Below are positions 25,497 to 37,100 of a stretch of DNA of 64,000 nucleotides, in pieces. Every line of letters begins with the position of its first letter. Within the stretch, counting starts at the first letter, position 1. Under the pieces are notes generated by a model that was not told the origin of the DNA, made no database searches, and worked only from the letters and a program-made list of their open reading frames with translations. This stretch comes from Anoplopoma fimbria (taxonomy: Eukaryota; Chordata; Actinopteri; Perciformes; Anoplopomatidae), in the NCBI RefSeq assembly GCF_027596085.1, contig NC_072467.1, forward strand, positions 15,183,976-15,247,975. Reading direction: 5' to 3'. A program made the position numbers and the translations under genes.

Positions 25497-25855
25497 GTGT
25501 GTGTGAAGGAGAGGTACCGCAGGTCCTTCCTTCCTGCTGCTGTCAGACTACACAACCAACTCTGCTCCCAGCAGACCACATGACACATGACACTAAAAAC
25601 CTGTGCAATACAAATACACTGTGCAATTATAGTTATAATAGTTTTTTGTTTTTTTCTGTCTGTAAATATAATATTTCAGTTGTTGTTGATTTCTACTGTT
25701 TTTTATTGCTTATTTATAATACTTGTTTTTTTAAAATTTAATTTAAATTTAAATTTTATCTTGTTTTTCTTTTACTATGTATCTTGTGTGCACTTTACCC
25801 TATGCCGCTGTAATCCTGCAAATTTCCCCGCTGCGGGACTAATAAAGGATTATCT

Positions 25856-25886
<31 letters not shown>

Positions 25887-25890
25887 GGTC
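25497..25890 (+). mobile_element. non-LTR retrotransposon 3' end with (TATCT)n tail
   Basis: Starts in a reverse-transcriptase C-terminus remnant (ERYRRSFLPAAVRLHNQLCS, about 25508-25567). It runs through an AT-rich 3' UTR and ends CCGCTGCGGGACTAATAAAG then six or so TATCT units. The same end occurs at 5430-5517. Confidence 0.75.
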
Positions 25891-27065
25891 GCTACCTCTT
25901 TGTTGTCCAGTCTGGGAGTTTTCTGACAACTTTAACTTTTTCACAGTGTGTTTATTTTGTAATAATTTTGCGCTTTCACAGCCAGAGCAACAGGTTTTAC
26001 CACTGATAATGTGTGACCAGCTTAAGGCTGTAGGTGAAACAGATGAAATTGCCATATATGCAGGCGTAAAGTGTAAATAGAATAGACCTGAGTTTAGCTC
26101 TCCTGGGCCTTGATGAATGAACTGAAAGTGAGATATATTGATCACAGCATTCATCCAGAGCAAAATAACACAACACTGAAGAAAGGATGCACCTGGTTCC
26201 TGTATAAACCACACTCATATCCTGTTCTTTGGCTCTCTGCGGCAAAGCCAAAGCTCTTTGGTCACCAGTAAATGCCTGCTGGATAAGTGGAGAGGAGTGG
26301 AGGAGGTGGGGCTCTGCTCTGGGGCACTGATGTGGAATCAGGGTGTTAAAAGAAAAATAAAGAACTCTGTCATTTAAACATGATTCACACTTTCGACTGA
26401 AAGACTGTTTTTTATTTTGTCAATGCACTGCGTAAAAACAACCACATGATACTTTTATGAGACATACCCCAAACCAGTTTGTGTACCACTAATGTTGATG
26501 GGAAGGTTGGTGGGGTCTATAAATCTACATGAGGGCCGCTGCAAAATGGCAAAAAAATGTTTGAAGGGCAGGCAAGGACTTTAGTTGCTTTAGTTGAGCA
26601 AACAGGGTGTGCCTCTTACTAGACTGTCTGGTCCATGCCAAACTGGCGGATGGAGTGGCTTAAATGAGCTAATACAGTGGTACTGGTCCAGAATTACACC
26701 AACACACACAGACACAGACAACAATCCATGCACATATACCAACACACATGTCCTGGAACAGTGAGCCTGAGGGAAAATGTGATGCAGTTTATCCTCCCAC
26801 AAATCCCATCACAACTCTTTGATGGGACATTATTAAATGGAAATAAACCAGTACAAAAACATCCTCTAAAGTTCCCAGTCAAAGATAACTCTGTTTCTAT
26901 GGCCAAGTGTGCTTACAGTATGTGGTGTACCGGAAAATGAATCAGTCGCGTTATTTTTTTCCCCATAATTGCCCCATGGTTTGCATCATTAAATAGTCAA
27001 ACTAATCCAGTTTCCTGCAGCAGACATGCAAGATTAACCGTGGACAGACACAGAGGTGCACACAC
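25891..27065. other. intergenic, no gene seen
   Basis: Nothing assignable; only short open frames without recognisable domains. Confidence 0.5.
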
Positions 27066-27114
27066 ACTCACTCACTCACTCACTCACTCACTCACTCACT
27101 CACTCACTCACTCA
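27066..27114. repeat. (ACTC)n tetranucleotide repeat
   Basis: About twelve uninterrupted ACTC units, just beyond the predicted 3' end of tmem231. Confidence 0.95.
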
Positions 27115-27771
27115 CACAAGCACATGCGTAAGTGATTGCCTGTATCTCCTGGTGGAGATAAGATGAAAGTAAATGAAGATAAGCATTGAAGACGATACCA
27201 AATGTTGAAATGTACAAAACATTTTTTATTATCCATCATGAAAAGCTATGTACAATTTAAAAAAAAAAAAAAGAGCTCATCCACAAAGAAGTTCTTTAAT
27301 CAATGTAACAAGTTCTCGTAAACATACAAATAGTAAAAATATAGAAAATCTATCAGTCATTTCTAAAAATGTCCATAGCTTCAAAAATAAGTACAAGAAG
27401 AAATGCCTCGTTCCAGTGCAGGAACTGGTGTATTTCCTGTAGAGGAAAGCCTGCATTGAAACCTGTCCAGGAAAAAAACATGTTTGTATGAAATACAGCC
27501 AAATAATTAAGGGAATACAGCAAATTCTGCTCATTACATTACTGTGAGCAGAACTTGCAGAACTTACATTACTCATTACTACTAATTAAGTGATGAGGAC
27601 AAACTAGAAAGATAAATCGATAAGTAGTAAGAGGGAGAATATGGTCTTTATGTGTTTTGTAATGTAATTGTAAAACTAACCTAATGGCTATGATTATATA
27701 TGTTTGTGAGTCACTGTGAGACATGTAGTCTGTCCTTGTATACCTGGAGGTCAAAGCACATCACCAATGCA

Positions 27772-30700
27772 TCACGACAGGTGAGGTTTCCCCACAGGTA
27801 CGGGCACGGTGGTTAGAACCTGGTTCTGGAAAACAAATCTCTGTATGCGTTCAAAGACCCAGAGGAAGACGAGGAGGACGCTGACGTATTGAACCCAGGC
27901 AAATTTGATGGTTTCCCAGAAGCCAGGGCGATAGGTGGCGGGAGATAGGTTAAGGTGGGAATAATGAAGACAACTTGACAGTTACATCCTGATCATAAAT
28001 GTAGCTCTAAACAAATATTTGCTAATAAATGTTTACCGTGCATTGAGTGCATTTTCGCATGAGATGGAATGATTTTGCACATTTAATGAGCACTTCAAAG
28101 ACAGTCAGGATCAACTTCAACTTTATAAAATACATAACTGCCATGTCGATCATTTCAGTGATCAGAGACTTGAAAAATGGTATAGTTGCTGTAACATATT
28201 CAGATTACCCTCTCTACAGTAAAGTAGAGTCCTGTAAAACTGAACTACACACACAGTAATGCAATACTATCATCTGGCCCATAACTGCTGTTACTCAACA
28301 TGACGACGACTCAGCAGGTGGCTAGAAGCTAACACCGCCAACAGAGCAAACAATGGCAACGGTGCTGACAGAGTTTACAGTATTTACCCGAGGGAGAAAC
28401 GGAGAGGGGGTGTGAGGATTTTGAGATTATTTTCCTGCAGAAATATGGTTTAAGTCATTTTAGGTAGTTATTATTACACTAATCTATGTTCAAGGGCTAA
28501 TTTTTTTCGATTGTGTTAAGTTTTAATTAGTTTTTTGATATTATAAAAAGGGGTGTGTGGTGTCATGACCGACAGCTTCTCTGTGTGAAGTAGTTGCAGA
28601 GAGAGAGGTTTTCAAATTGTTAAAGAGAGGAATAGCTGTAAACTTTTATAACCGTCACGTGTCTGTGTAATAGAACATTTGATCATCCATTTATTCAGTA
28701 CACCAAAATTTGTTGGAAATAGGGAGAAATAAAGGAGAATTGTTACTCTGGGAGGACACCAGGAGAGGGAAACTAAAAACTTGAATCTCCTGGGAAAATA
28801 GGGATGGTTGGCATGTACGTGTGACTTCCATCTAACAGGCTGTGGTTTCAACTTACGGTTCAACTGCTTTCTGTTTTTACTTTTCAAGGGTTAGCTCAAC
28901 TACTTTTAGTGCTTACATACCCACTGACATGACAACCTGCTTAAACTTTGGCTTTCAGTGATTGAACAACTGAGTTCCACTGCTTACACTACAATAAACA
29001 CTTTCAGTGCTGCAGTGGTAAAACCTGTTGTCTAAACTGCTGAGCCTCACCACACCTGTGTCGTACGGGAAGGTCAACAGAAATACAAGAAGAACAAACT
29101 GAACATATATGTAATAAATGCTTTATAACCCACTATAATGTAGTATGCAGTCTTTATTAATGTATTTCTCAGCAACTACCAAGAAGTGGAGACTTGTTTA
29201 TAAACTGATAATGATTAACAATATAGTAAAAAAACTGCTGTAATATACTATTTATAAATGTATTTATTACTTCTAGTAAGCATTAAATGGTGGTAAAGTA
29301 AAGTGTAGTTATATCATATTAGGGATAACCTTCCTGCATTTATTAAAGGATATCTAATGACCTCCATAGGGTACCGGATCTCAGCGTTGAGCTGAAATGG
29401 AGAGCCAGCGGCGCGCCCCACAGTCCAGACTGGCATGGGACAGGACAGCACAGTGGTCACTATGGTGTGAAAAAAAGAAAGGGGCAAAAAGACAGAGAGA
29501 GAAAAGCGAGAGTTGCTGTAATTTGTAATATCCACATGTAATTCAGTGGATGTAAAAAGCAAGTCCAGCTCAAAGTGTTTCAGCTTGAGTTCTGGGATAG
29601 TCACGCAGTATATTCTGCCATAATAAAAACAAGCAAGCAAAATAAGAGGCTTTTCAACTTACAGTTTCTTTCCTGGTAGCTCCGAATTATGTTGTCAAGG
29701 TCGTACGCACTTGCAAAGGGGCTGGAACCATCGATCACTGACACCTTGAGAAAAGAAAAAAGACACCTTAAAGCTGGGGTAAGCTTTTTATTTTAGAAGC
29801 ACTTTTGGTTATGTTTGTTGAACTTCTATTTACTTCCCGATAGCAATCAACAAATAAAATCTGGCATTTTACAAGCCCATGCGATTATTTCATGCGGGCC
29901 GAATTAAGTGATTGGAAGGCCTACCTGGCTGTCTACCTCCACCTGCGTACCTGACCACACTCTGCCTGCGCGCTCACTGTGCATGACTGGAGTCTTCCAC
30001 AAAGCTAGGCAGACATATTGCTAAAGCTAGCCAGCATTGTTTACACTATTTATGATGATGTCTTTTGTTTTATGGGACTGAGACTTGAGGTGGATGGATA
30101 CTGTTAGCGATGACAGCGATGCAATGCGCCATCCCCACTCTCTGCTCTCTCTTGGACTCCTACTCCACATAGAGAAGCTGACGTAGTCCCCGAGATGTTG
30201 GACGAACCATTGGTTTGGGGGTGCTGTATTGAAACCTTGAGTCGTAATTTTGGCCGTCGCCACCTTGTTTTTTATGACACCAGATGATACTTAAGAGGGT
30301 GGATGTAAGAACAACCTAACGCTGAATAAAACATTTATAGCCTACCAAAATGTTACAATCAACTTTCATGAACTGAAATCACACTTTGAAAGGGTTAAAG
30401 ATCTATGACAAAAACATTAACAACACTTATGGAAGAGAACTGTCAATCACAGTAACCCCGCCCTAAAGCATACCCTGCTTTATGCTCTGTTTGACTCTAA
30501 ATGGACCAAAGTTTACTAAATGAACATCATGCTGTATTGAAGGAGACTTGAAACTAGAGATTGAGACCATAAACTCATGTTTACAATGTTTACTGAGGGA
30601 ATAAATCAAGAGAGAAGTAGAGTCATTTTCTCATAGACTTCTATACAACCAGAGGAGTCGCCCCCTGATGGACAGTAGAGAGAATGCAGGTTTATTACAC

Positions 30701-33235
30701 TTCAGCATTTGCTTCACTTTTCAGAACTGGAGTTTGCCGCCTGGTACTGCTGCAGTATTTGGGGGAGTGGATTTTGAGGGAGGCCTGAAGGGAGGGTTTT
30801 TCAATTGGGTTCTTTCAAATTCTAGATAACTCTTGCTCAGCATGAGCATGTGGTAGTACCACATGGTGGTATAATGTTGCAATGAAATATTTGTACTGTG
30901 ATTATTTTTAAAGGCTAGAATAAAAGATGTTAAAGAGTGCAGTTGCATGCTGTGTTGTGAATGGGCAAAGCAAGATTGGATGACTGGTCCTTTTAATACT
31001 GTATGATCATTTTTTACATCAATAATATTTGTTTACACTTCTGCAAATTGGCACAATGCTGAATTAGCTATTAGCAGTTCCTTTTTTTTGCAGTGTGCAC
31101 ATGGATGCACAGACAACTATCACCGGATTGCTTTGATACTGAAGAAAACTTGAAAACATGATGATTCTCAGGCATGTTCTGGAGTTACAAGGAGCGTCTT
31201 CTTATGATTTCTAAGCAGATTATGTGCATATATTTGCCAGATGATGAATGACTCCGCTGCTCTGCAGTGGAGAGCACAGGTAGCAGCGGTGAGTCTAATA
31301 CAGCAGAAACGACAGAGAGACAGTGGCTCTATTCAAACCTGATTCAGTGTCTGGAGTCAGCCATGTTACAGCAGAACACAGCGACATGTACGCCGTGTTT
31401 GTGAATGAATAAACGGTGCCTTTCCCACAGGAAGAACACACAACGATGGCCAAAGCTGTAACCATGGTAACTGTACACAAAATTTATGGCCTGACTTTAG
31501 CCGACTTTTACACATCCACTGTACCTTTTAATATGGGATATTGGAAGTTAAAGGGAAAGTGTGTAGAATTTAGCGGCTTTTAGTGGTGAGGTTCCAGATT
31601 GCAACCAACTATAAATATTCCTCTACTCATTTCTCCCTTTCCAAGACTGTAGTAACGTGAGCTACAAAAGTCAGACGAGGTTCTGCCGAATGAAGCCAAT
31701 GCTTAAGTGTCTTAAAACCTGTATTCTCTCTACTGTCCACCAGGGGGCGACTCCTCTGGTTGTATAGAAGTCTATGAGAAAATGACTTTACATCTCTCTT
31801 GATTTATTCCCTCAGTAAACATTGTAAATGGTAAATGTACTGTATTTGTATAGCGCTTTTCTAGTCTTCCGACCACTCAAAGCGCTTTTACATTACATAT
31901 AATTTACCCATTCACACCCATTCAAAGTTGCTCTAAGTCCTAACTAACATTCATACAACATCCACACACCGATGGCACAGATTTCAGGAGCAACTTGGGG
32001 TTAAGTGTCTTGCCCAAGGACACATCGACATGGACTGCCGGAGCCGGGGATCACCAAACTCGAGGCTTCCTAATGGCAATCCACAAACCAATGAGTGACA
32101 TCATGATGACTACGTCCACTTCTGATATACAGTCTATGGTAAAAACGCAAAAGGCTAGAGCCTGGCCCTTTAAAAAAGCCCTTTTTGCACATTTTTGTTG
32201 ATTGCAAAAAGGGATAAAACAAGAGAAGGAAAACCAGGTGGACGCAGAGAAGTCTCACATTGTAAATGTCGTACAGTCCCCGGTGAGGCAGCGGTGTCCT
32301 CTGCAGAAGCTTCAGGTCTCCACTGACTAACAGCTTAGCTCCGGGTACGGAAGAGGAATGTTGCACGTAAGCCAGGCTCTGCATCACCACTGTGGACATC
32401 CGCTGGGGAAAACGCAAAGACATGTATGTGCTTTACTTTAGTGAGAACTTTGACTGAGGCTGGTCTGGATAGGCCTGGTGTGTAATACATACAAAGAGCT
32501 TGTAGCTGAAGGTGAGCAGCAGCTGGACACTGTACACCTGTTCCTCAGGCTTTAGGGGCAGCTGCAGCTGAAAAACCAGGAAGTCCAACTTCCCATCTTG
32601 GTTCTGGTCCTCTTCTCTCACCTTTAGAGTGTATTCACACACACACAGAAAATAAGAAAAAAGATACTGTTAAGTAGTTTGCTAAGACAAGTCACCTCTG
32701 TGATTGTAAAACAGCAATATTTAACGTGATTATTCCGTAAATACAGGCAAACCCATGCAGGGGCTAGCCTGTATTTACAATGTGTTCTTACAGAGACAGA
32801 AGGGATCCGGAGGTTGGCCCCGAGCATGTTGTTCAGATGGGGGAAGGTGCTCCAGCCGACGTAGTCTCCCTGGTTACTGGTTGCTGCCACCAGCAGAGTC
32901 TGGTACTGGAACCTCACAACTGGTTGTTCCTCATAGGTGCTTCTTTTTATCCAGAAACCTAAAATAACATGGCGTTAAACAGCGAGCTAGCACGTCTGCT
33001 AACAGGCGCGTATTGACACGGTCAAAAGATAATAGCCACATTAGCAGCGGTCACAATAGTTAAGCTAGGGTTTGACATGACGGTGAGTAACTGTACCGTG
33101 GCTCCTGTAGGCAACGAGCAGAGGTGGGATGTAGGTGAGGCACAAAACAACAACCAGAAACAGGGTGGCTTTCGTGCAAACACTCGTTTTGTACCGAATC
33201 AAAGCCGGGTGAGAATAGACTTCATAGAAAGCCAT
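27772..33235 (-). CDS. tmem231: tmem231, complete (7 coding exons)
   Basis: Transmembrane protein 231, part of the MKS/B9 complex at the ciliary transition zone, where it helps gate membrane-protein entry into cilia. Exons: 33097-33235, 32792-32958, 32493-32621, 32259-32402, 29663-29744, 29354-29459 and 27772-27934 (stop 27772-27774). Phases join cleanly into 309 residues (human about 316). Segments matching the family include [61 protein letters not shown] and [14 protein letters not shown]. Membrane segments lie near residues 23-43 and 265-285. Introns 1-5 are GT-AG; intron 6 is AT-AC (separate entry). A minus-strand AATAAA at 27225-27230 could end the transcript. It is divergent from gabarapl2, as in human. 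Confidence 0.95.
27935..29353 (-). other. tmem231: U12-type AT-AC intron (tmem231 intron 6)
   Basis: On the minus strand the intron starts ATATCCTTTA right after ...GTCATTAG. It ends CCTTAACCTATCTCCCGCCAC before CTATCGCC, split here as branch CCTTAAC, then CTATCTCCCGCCAC. The 5' site matches the U12 consensus ATATCCTT, the branch motif matches TCCTTAAC, and the branch A is 15 nt from the AC end. Joining there gives EVISYRPGFW, agreeing with the conserved EVISYxPGFW of the family. No AG acceptor occurs within about 30 nt upstream of the required junction, so a GT-AG model does not fit. Confidence 0.88.
29770..30060 (+). repeat. dispersed repeat family C (copy C2)
   Basis: Opens AAAGCTGGGGTAAGC and shares the TTATGTTTGTTGAACTTC region with 5515-5580, then a region of alternating GCTAGC-like words. 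Located in tmem231 intron 4. Confidence 0.5.
30232..30900 (+). repeat. dispersed repeat family A, longest copy (A3)
   Basis: Runs from the GTCGTAATTTTGGCCGTCGC motif through ACTCTAAATGGACC, TGAACATCATGCTGTATTGA, AAACTAGAGATTGAGACC and GCCCCCTGATGGACAG. It ends with a small palindrome CATGTGGTAGTACCACATG near 30848-30867. Lies in tmem231 intron 4. No coding capacity; class unknown (SINE-like or MITE-like). Confidence 0.8.
31680..32140 (-). repeat. family A copy (A4) interrupted by family B
   Basis: Inverted family-A sequence at 31680-31824 and 32053-32140, ending ATATACAGTCTATGG, the complement of the family's 5' end. The intervening 31825-32052 is a different repeat, so one element inserted into or replaced the middle of the other. 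Confidence 0.75.
31825..32052 (+). repeat. dispersed repeat family B (copy B1)
   Basis: Contains TTTGTATAGCGCTTTTCTAG, TTCCGACCACTCAAAGCGC, ACATCCACACACCGATGGC and GTGTCTTGCCCAAGGACAC. The same blocks in the same order occur at 59815-60050. SINE-like in length, without an obvious pol III promoter seen. Confidence 0.75.
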
Positions 33236-34164
33236 AGGTAACTATACAAACAAGGTTCGTGGCCGCCTGTGGTGTGTATAGTAAAGTCAGCCGGCTAGCT
33301 AGCTAACTGAGTCGAGCTAACGTTCAAGCTAGCATGTATGGTACGTTAGTATAACTAAGTGAATGCGACCGGGGGGCTAACGTGAGTAAACGCTCAAAGA
33401 CAGCAAACTCACAAACAAACACAGATGTACTCGGTAACTAACTCAGACGATATTTTGGGGCAAAACATAGCGTATAAACATGCTATTTACGTTAGCCACC
33501 TGGCTAGTCTAGTACCATACACCGAACCATGTTTCAGCTTAGCCTGGCGTCCCACGGTTACCATGGCTGCCAGTTGCAGCATTTGTGCTGCGTTCAAGCA
33601 ATATCCATTTAATGCGACTTTATACTTCTACTTCAATCGTTTTTCTACTTTTCCCTGTGTTAAGAGCCGTATGCTCTGAATTACTTATAGAGAACCTTTG
33701 GAGTAAGTTACACATGATGGTTTCAATAATTTTAATCCAATTATATAATAAACATAATTCTGTGTACTTTTAATTTTTGGTACTTTAAGTATGTTTTTAT
33801 GTGTTTTTTTGAATGCATGCTTTTAATAAAAAACGTAACAAAGTATTCTACACAATGGCATCGCTGCTTTTACTTAAGATTAGGATCCGAGTACTTCTTT
33901 CACCACAGCACGGCATTTGCTGGACCGATTGTTTCCGGGAGACCGTGAAGGCAGCATCATCATCGCCACCCCCCAGCTCTCAAACAGTGACGTCACCTCA
34001 CAGCTCGACAGACAGTTGGAGGCTCAGCGCAGAGACATTGTTGACGTTTTGTGTTGATCGCTTTCGTCTGGAATTTGTGGGGCATCACGCCGACAGTATC
34101 CGCTGATTAAGAAGCCGGCCTTTTCCTCGCCACCGTCACGCCTCAGTGCGGGGATCCAGCAAAG
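33236..34164. promoter_or_regulatory. shared divergent promoter region, tmem231 / gabarapl2
   Basis: 929 bp separate the two start codons of these head-to-head genes. It contains GCTAGC-rich sequence near the tmem231 side and a GC-richer segment at 33900-34164 next to the gabarapl2 start, holding its 5' UTR. No TATA box stands out on either side. Bidirectional promoter function is inferred from arrangement only. Confidence 0.5.
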
Positions 34165-37100
34165 ATGAAATGGATGTTTAAAGAGGACCATTCCCTGGGT
34201 AACGGGGTTTGGATTGTTATGAAACGAGAGATGCTCGTGTCATGTCATGCGCCCTCCTTTCTGTTCTGCCATATCATTCCACATAGGTGCAGTAACGCAT
34301 GTTTGTCACGGACCGGTGGTCCACAGCGGCTAACGGTGCATGTCTAGCAACAAATGCTAACATGTTGGTACTGCTCGTGTAATGACCGCTGTCGTAATCC
34401 GGCTCACCTGTAACGTTGCTGATACATGTTGGTCAGGGGCCAAAACGTGTCTTGTGTTTGCATGGGGACGTTTCACCGCCAAACTCCATTCAAGTACCTG
34501 ACCATTTAAGTTCGCCTCTAATACATATTGGTAGGAAATGGCTAAGTGGAGAACATAATTAAACATTACACCACAATGAAGCCCTTTCTCTCAACAGTAA
34601 CCTTTTTTTTTTTTTTTTTTACATTGCTCCACACTGCTCAGGCCCGTCCTCCGGGGCGTTTTGCTGACGAAAGACAGCGAAAATTTCGAGCAAAATAAAT
34701 AAATAAATAAATAAGAGCCTCATATGTAGTTGAAATTGGTGGTGACTGTGTACTAAGCGGGGGCCGAATTTAAGAGTGTCATCTTGATATTTATTCCAGG
34801 GCTTGTAACGTGTACCACTAACGTTTTCATGTGTAATGTTTCAGGGTGATTATTCATTTACCAGAATTTTGAATGGAGTTTGGTGTAAAGTTCTGCCCAC
34901 ACTCAGTTAGCTGGGGCAGGCTTGTCTTGCAGGTTCATAAGAGCTTCCCGTTTCCACGTCCTCTTCAGTTAACCTCAACCATCTTTATTTAAAGCAACGC
35001 TGCCAAAAGTAGGCCTCTTATCTGGGCTAATGAAAGTGTGCAAAGTGCTGGACCTAAATGGATCCACCACACCACATCTTATCGTCAATCACCTCTCCGG
35101 CCTCTGTTCAGTGTCTGCCTGCTGCATCTGGTCCTGCCCACAAAGCATAGGAATAGAGGCACTATCACTATTTGATAGTGATAAGAACCAACATGTTTAG
35201 TATCACTTGATTAAGAATGTTGTGATTAGGATCACTACCAAAATTAGTGAAGATAATCACACTTTGACTTGGTGCATAGTTGCATCCACTCCTCTGTTCA
35301 GGTGTCTTTATGCTGGGCTTGATCCTATACATGGAGCACCTACAGAATGGGCTTGGCTGTGTTTGGCAGTAAACAGCACGAGAGGCTCCCAGGAGGCCTC
35401 ACTCATCCCTTTTAATCCTGACATCCTGTTTGTTTCCCCGTCTCTCCCTCAGAGCACCGATGTGTGGAGTCAGCCAAAATACGCAACAAATATCCTGACA
35501 GAGTACCGGTGAGTAGGAGGGGACAGGGGGTTGGGATGGGATGGGCGTTAAGGGTACAGATAGGGCCTTTCTCAAACCAGACCCCCTCCACCACCTCAAC
35601 ACTCCGTTTGTCCAACCATAGTTGTGCATCAAGCAGCAACCGTTACACAAGTAATAATTGACAGTGAGGGAACAGTGGAGTCATTACATCCACTCCACAT
35701 AAAATAGGCATTAGGCCTATGGAGTGAAATCAGAATCTGGTTCATTGCCAAGTAGCTTTTCACATACAAGGAGTTTGCTTTGTTTGGTGCATTTACAAGA
35801 AATATACGTATAGACTACAAAAATTTGTCAATACAAATATTAAAAATAATTATTAAATAGGCCTATTTTTTTATGTGGACAATGTATCTGTTGGTAGAGG
35901 TGAATTCTAATGGATGTGCAAAGGTTCAGAGCGCTCAAGAATTAAAAAAAAATATAATTCCTTGTTGGAATTTCTTTTTTTGGTAAACCTCTTCTTGTTT
36001 TTACTTCTGATGTTTATGAACTTCTCGTTCTTTGCAACAGTCTCTATGAATACACTTAACAATCAATTGAACTACCGTTTTCTAGATTCCCCCTTTTTTC
36101 CTTAATACAGTGTAACCTTTAAGTCGTTGATATCTCTATGACAATATTGAATTTCTGTCTAAGTTTGAGCAGTGTACGTTTGTTCAGGTAGTTGAGAGGA
36201 ACAATCGTTTGCAGCATCTTCCATGATGAACTCAAAACGCTGTTGCACTTCCACTTCCTGTTAATTTGTTTGGGATGGCCCTCAATGTGGTGGACCCTTC
36301 ACTCGAATGTGCAAACTGAGATATATGGAGTAGGGAGAGGTATTCGTGGGTTTTCCCCTGTTTATAAAACCCAAAAAACACACACCCAGGGCCTTTTGTG
36401 TGGATGGCAAAGCCTGTTTAACTCAATCCCCTTACCCAATTTCTGCATTCTGCATCTGCTTCAAAGGAAGACTGGTTCCTCCTATTGTTAAAGGCTCACT
36501 GCATTGTTAGACCTCACAAGAGACACTGGGCTCAACACCGCAGGGCATTGAGAATAAGAGCATGGTAGAACTGCTAAAATATTGATATTCATTTTGAGAC
36601 CATTGGTTCCCAACCTGAGGTCCGGCCCAGGATGACCGCTCTAATGTAGTCAAAATTAAATTTGCACATGTATAACTAAAATCATAATAACACACATACT
36701 GGATAATATATAAAAAAGTCTGTATGTGCAACTAAATATATATATTTTGTCCTCACCCAAATATAGTCCTCCACATTCTGTTTGAACCCTGTATTTCTGC
36801 ACAGTGTCATATAAAGATCCGGCTAAACTAATATTATTAGTACTATAGTATTTGTAGAATTGGATTCCAATGGCAGCTGGATAGGATTGTTTCCTACTTG
36901 TGGGATTTGAACATTTGTTGAAAAAAAACTAGATGGTTTGTGTTTATCTAATGAAATATTCTTCTTCATCCACATTTGAAATAAAGTTGATGAATCAATC
37001 TATTAAAAAAAAAAAATTCTCATGCAACTAACATTCATAAACCTGGGAAAACTGCATATTAGAGCGTGCCATACCACACAGTGTTAAAACCCAGTTTTTC

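Noticed and set aside
27958..27970. GT-AG acceptor (ctgtcaag) for tmem231 exon 7
   Set aside because: Using it would add about 15 non-conserved residues and needs a poor donor after ATGCAGGAAG. The AT-AC join gives the conserved sequence exactly.
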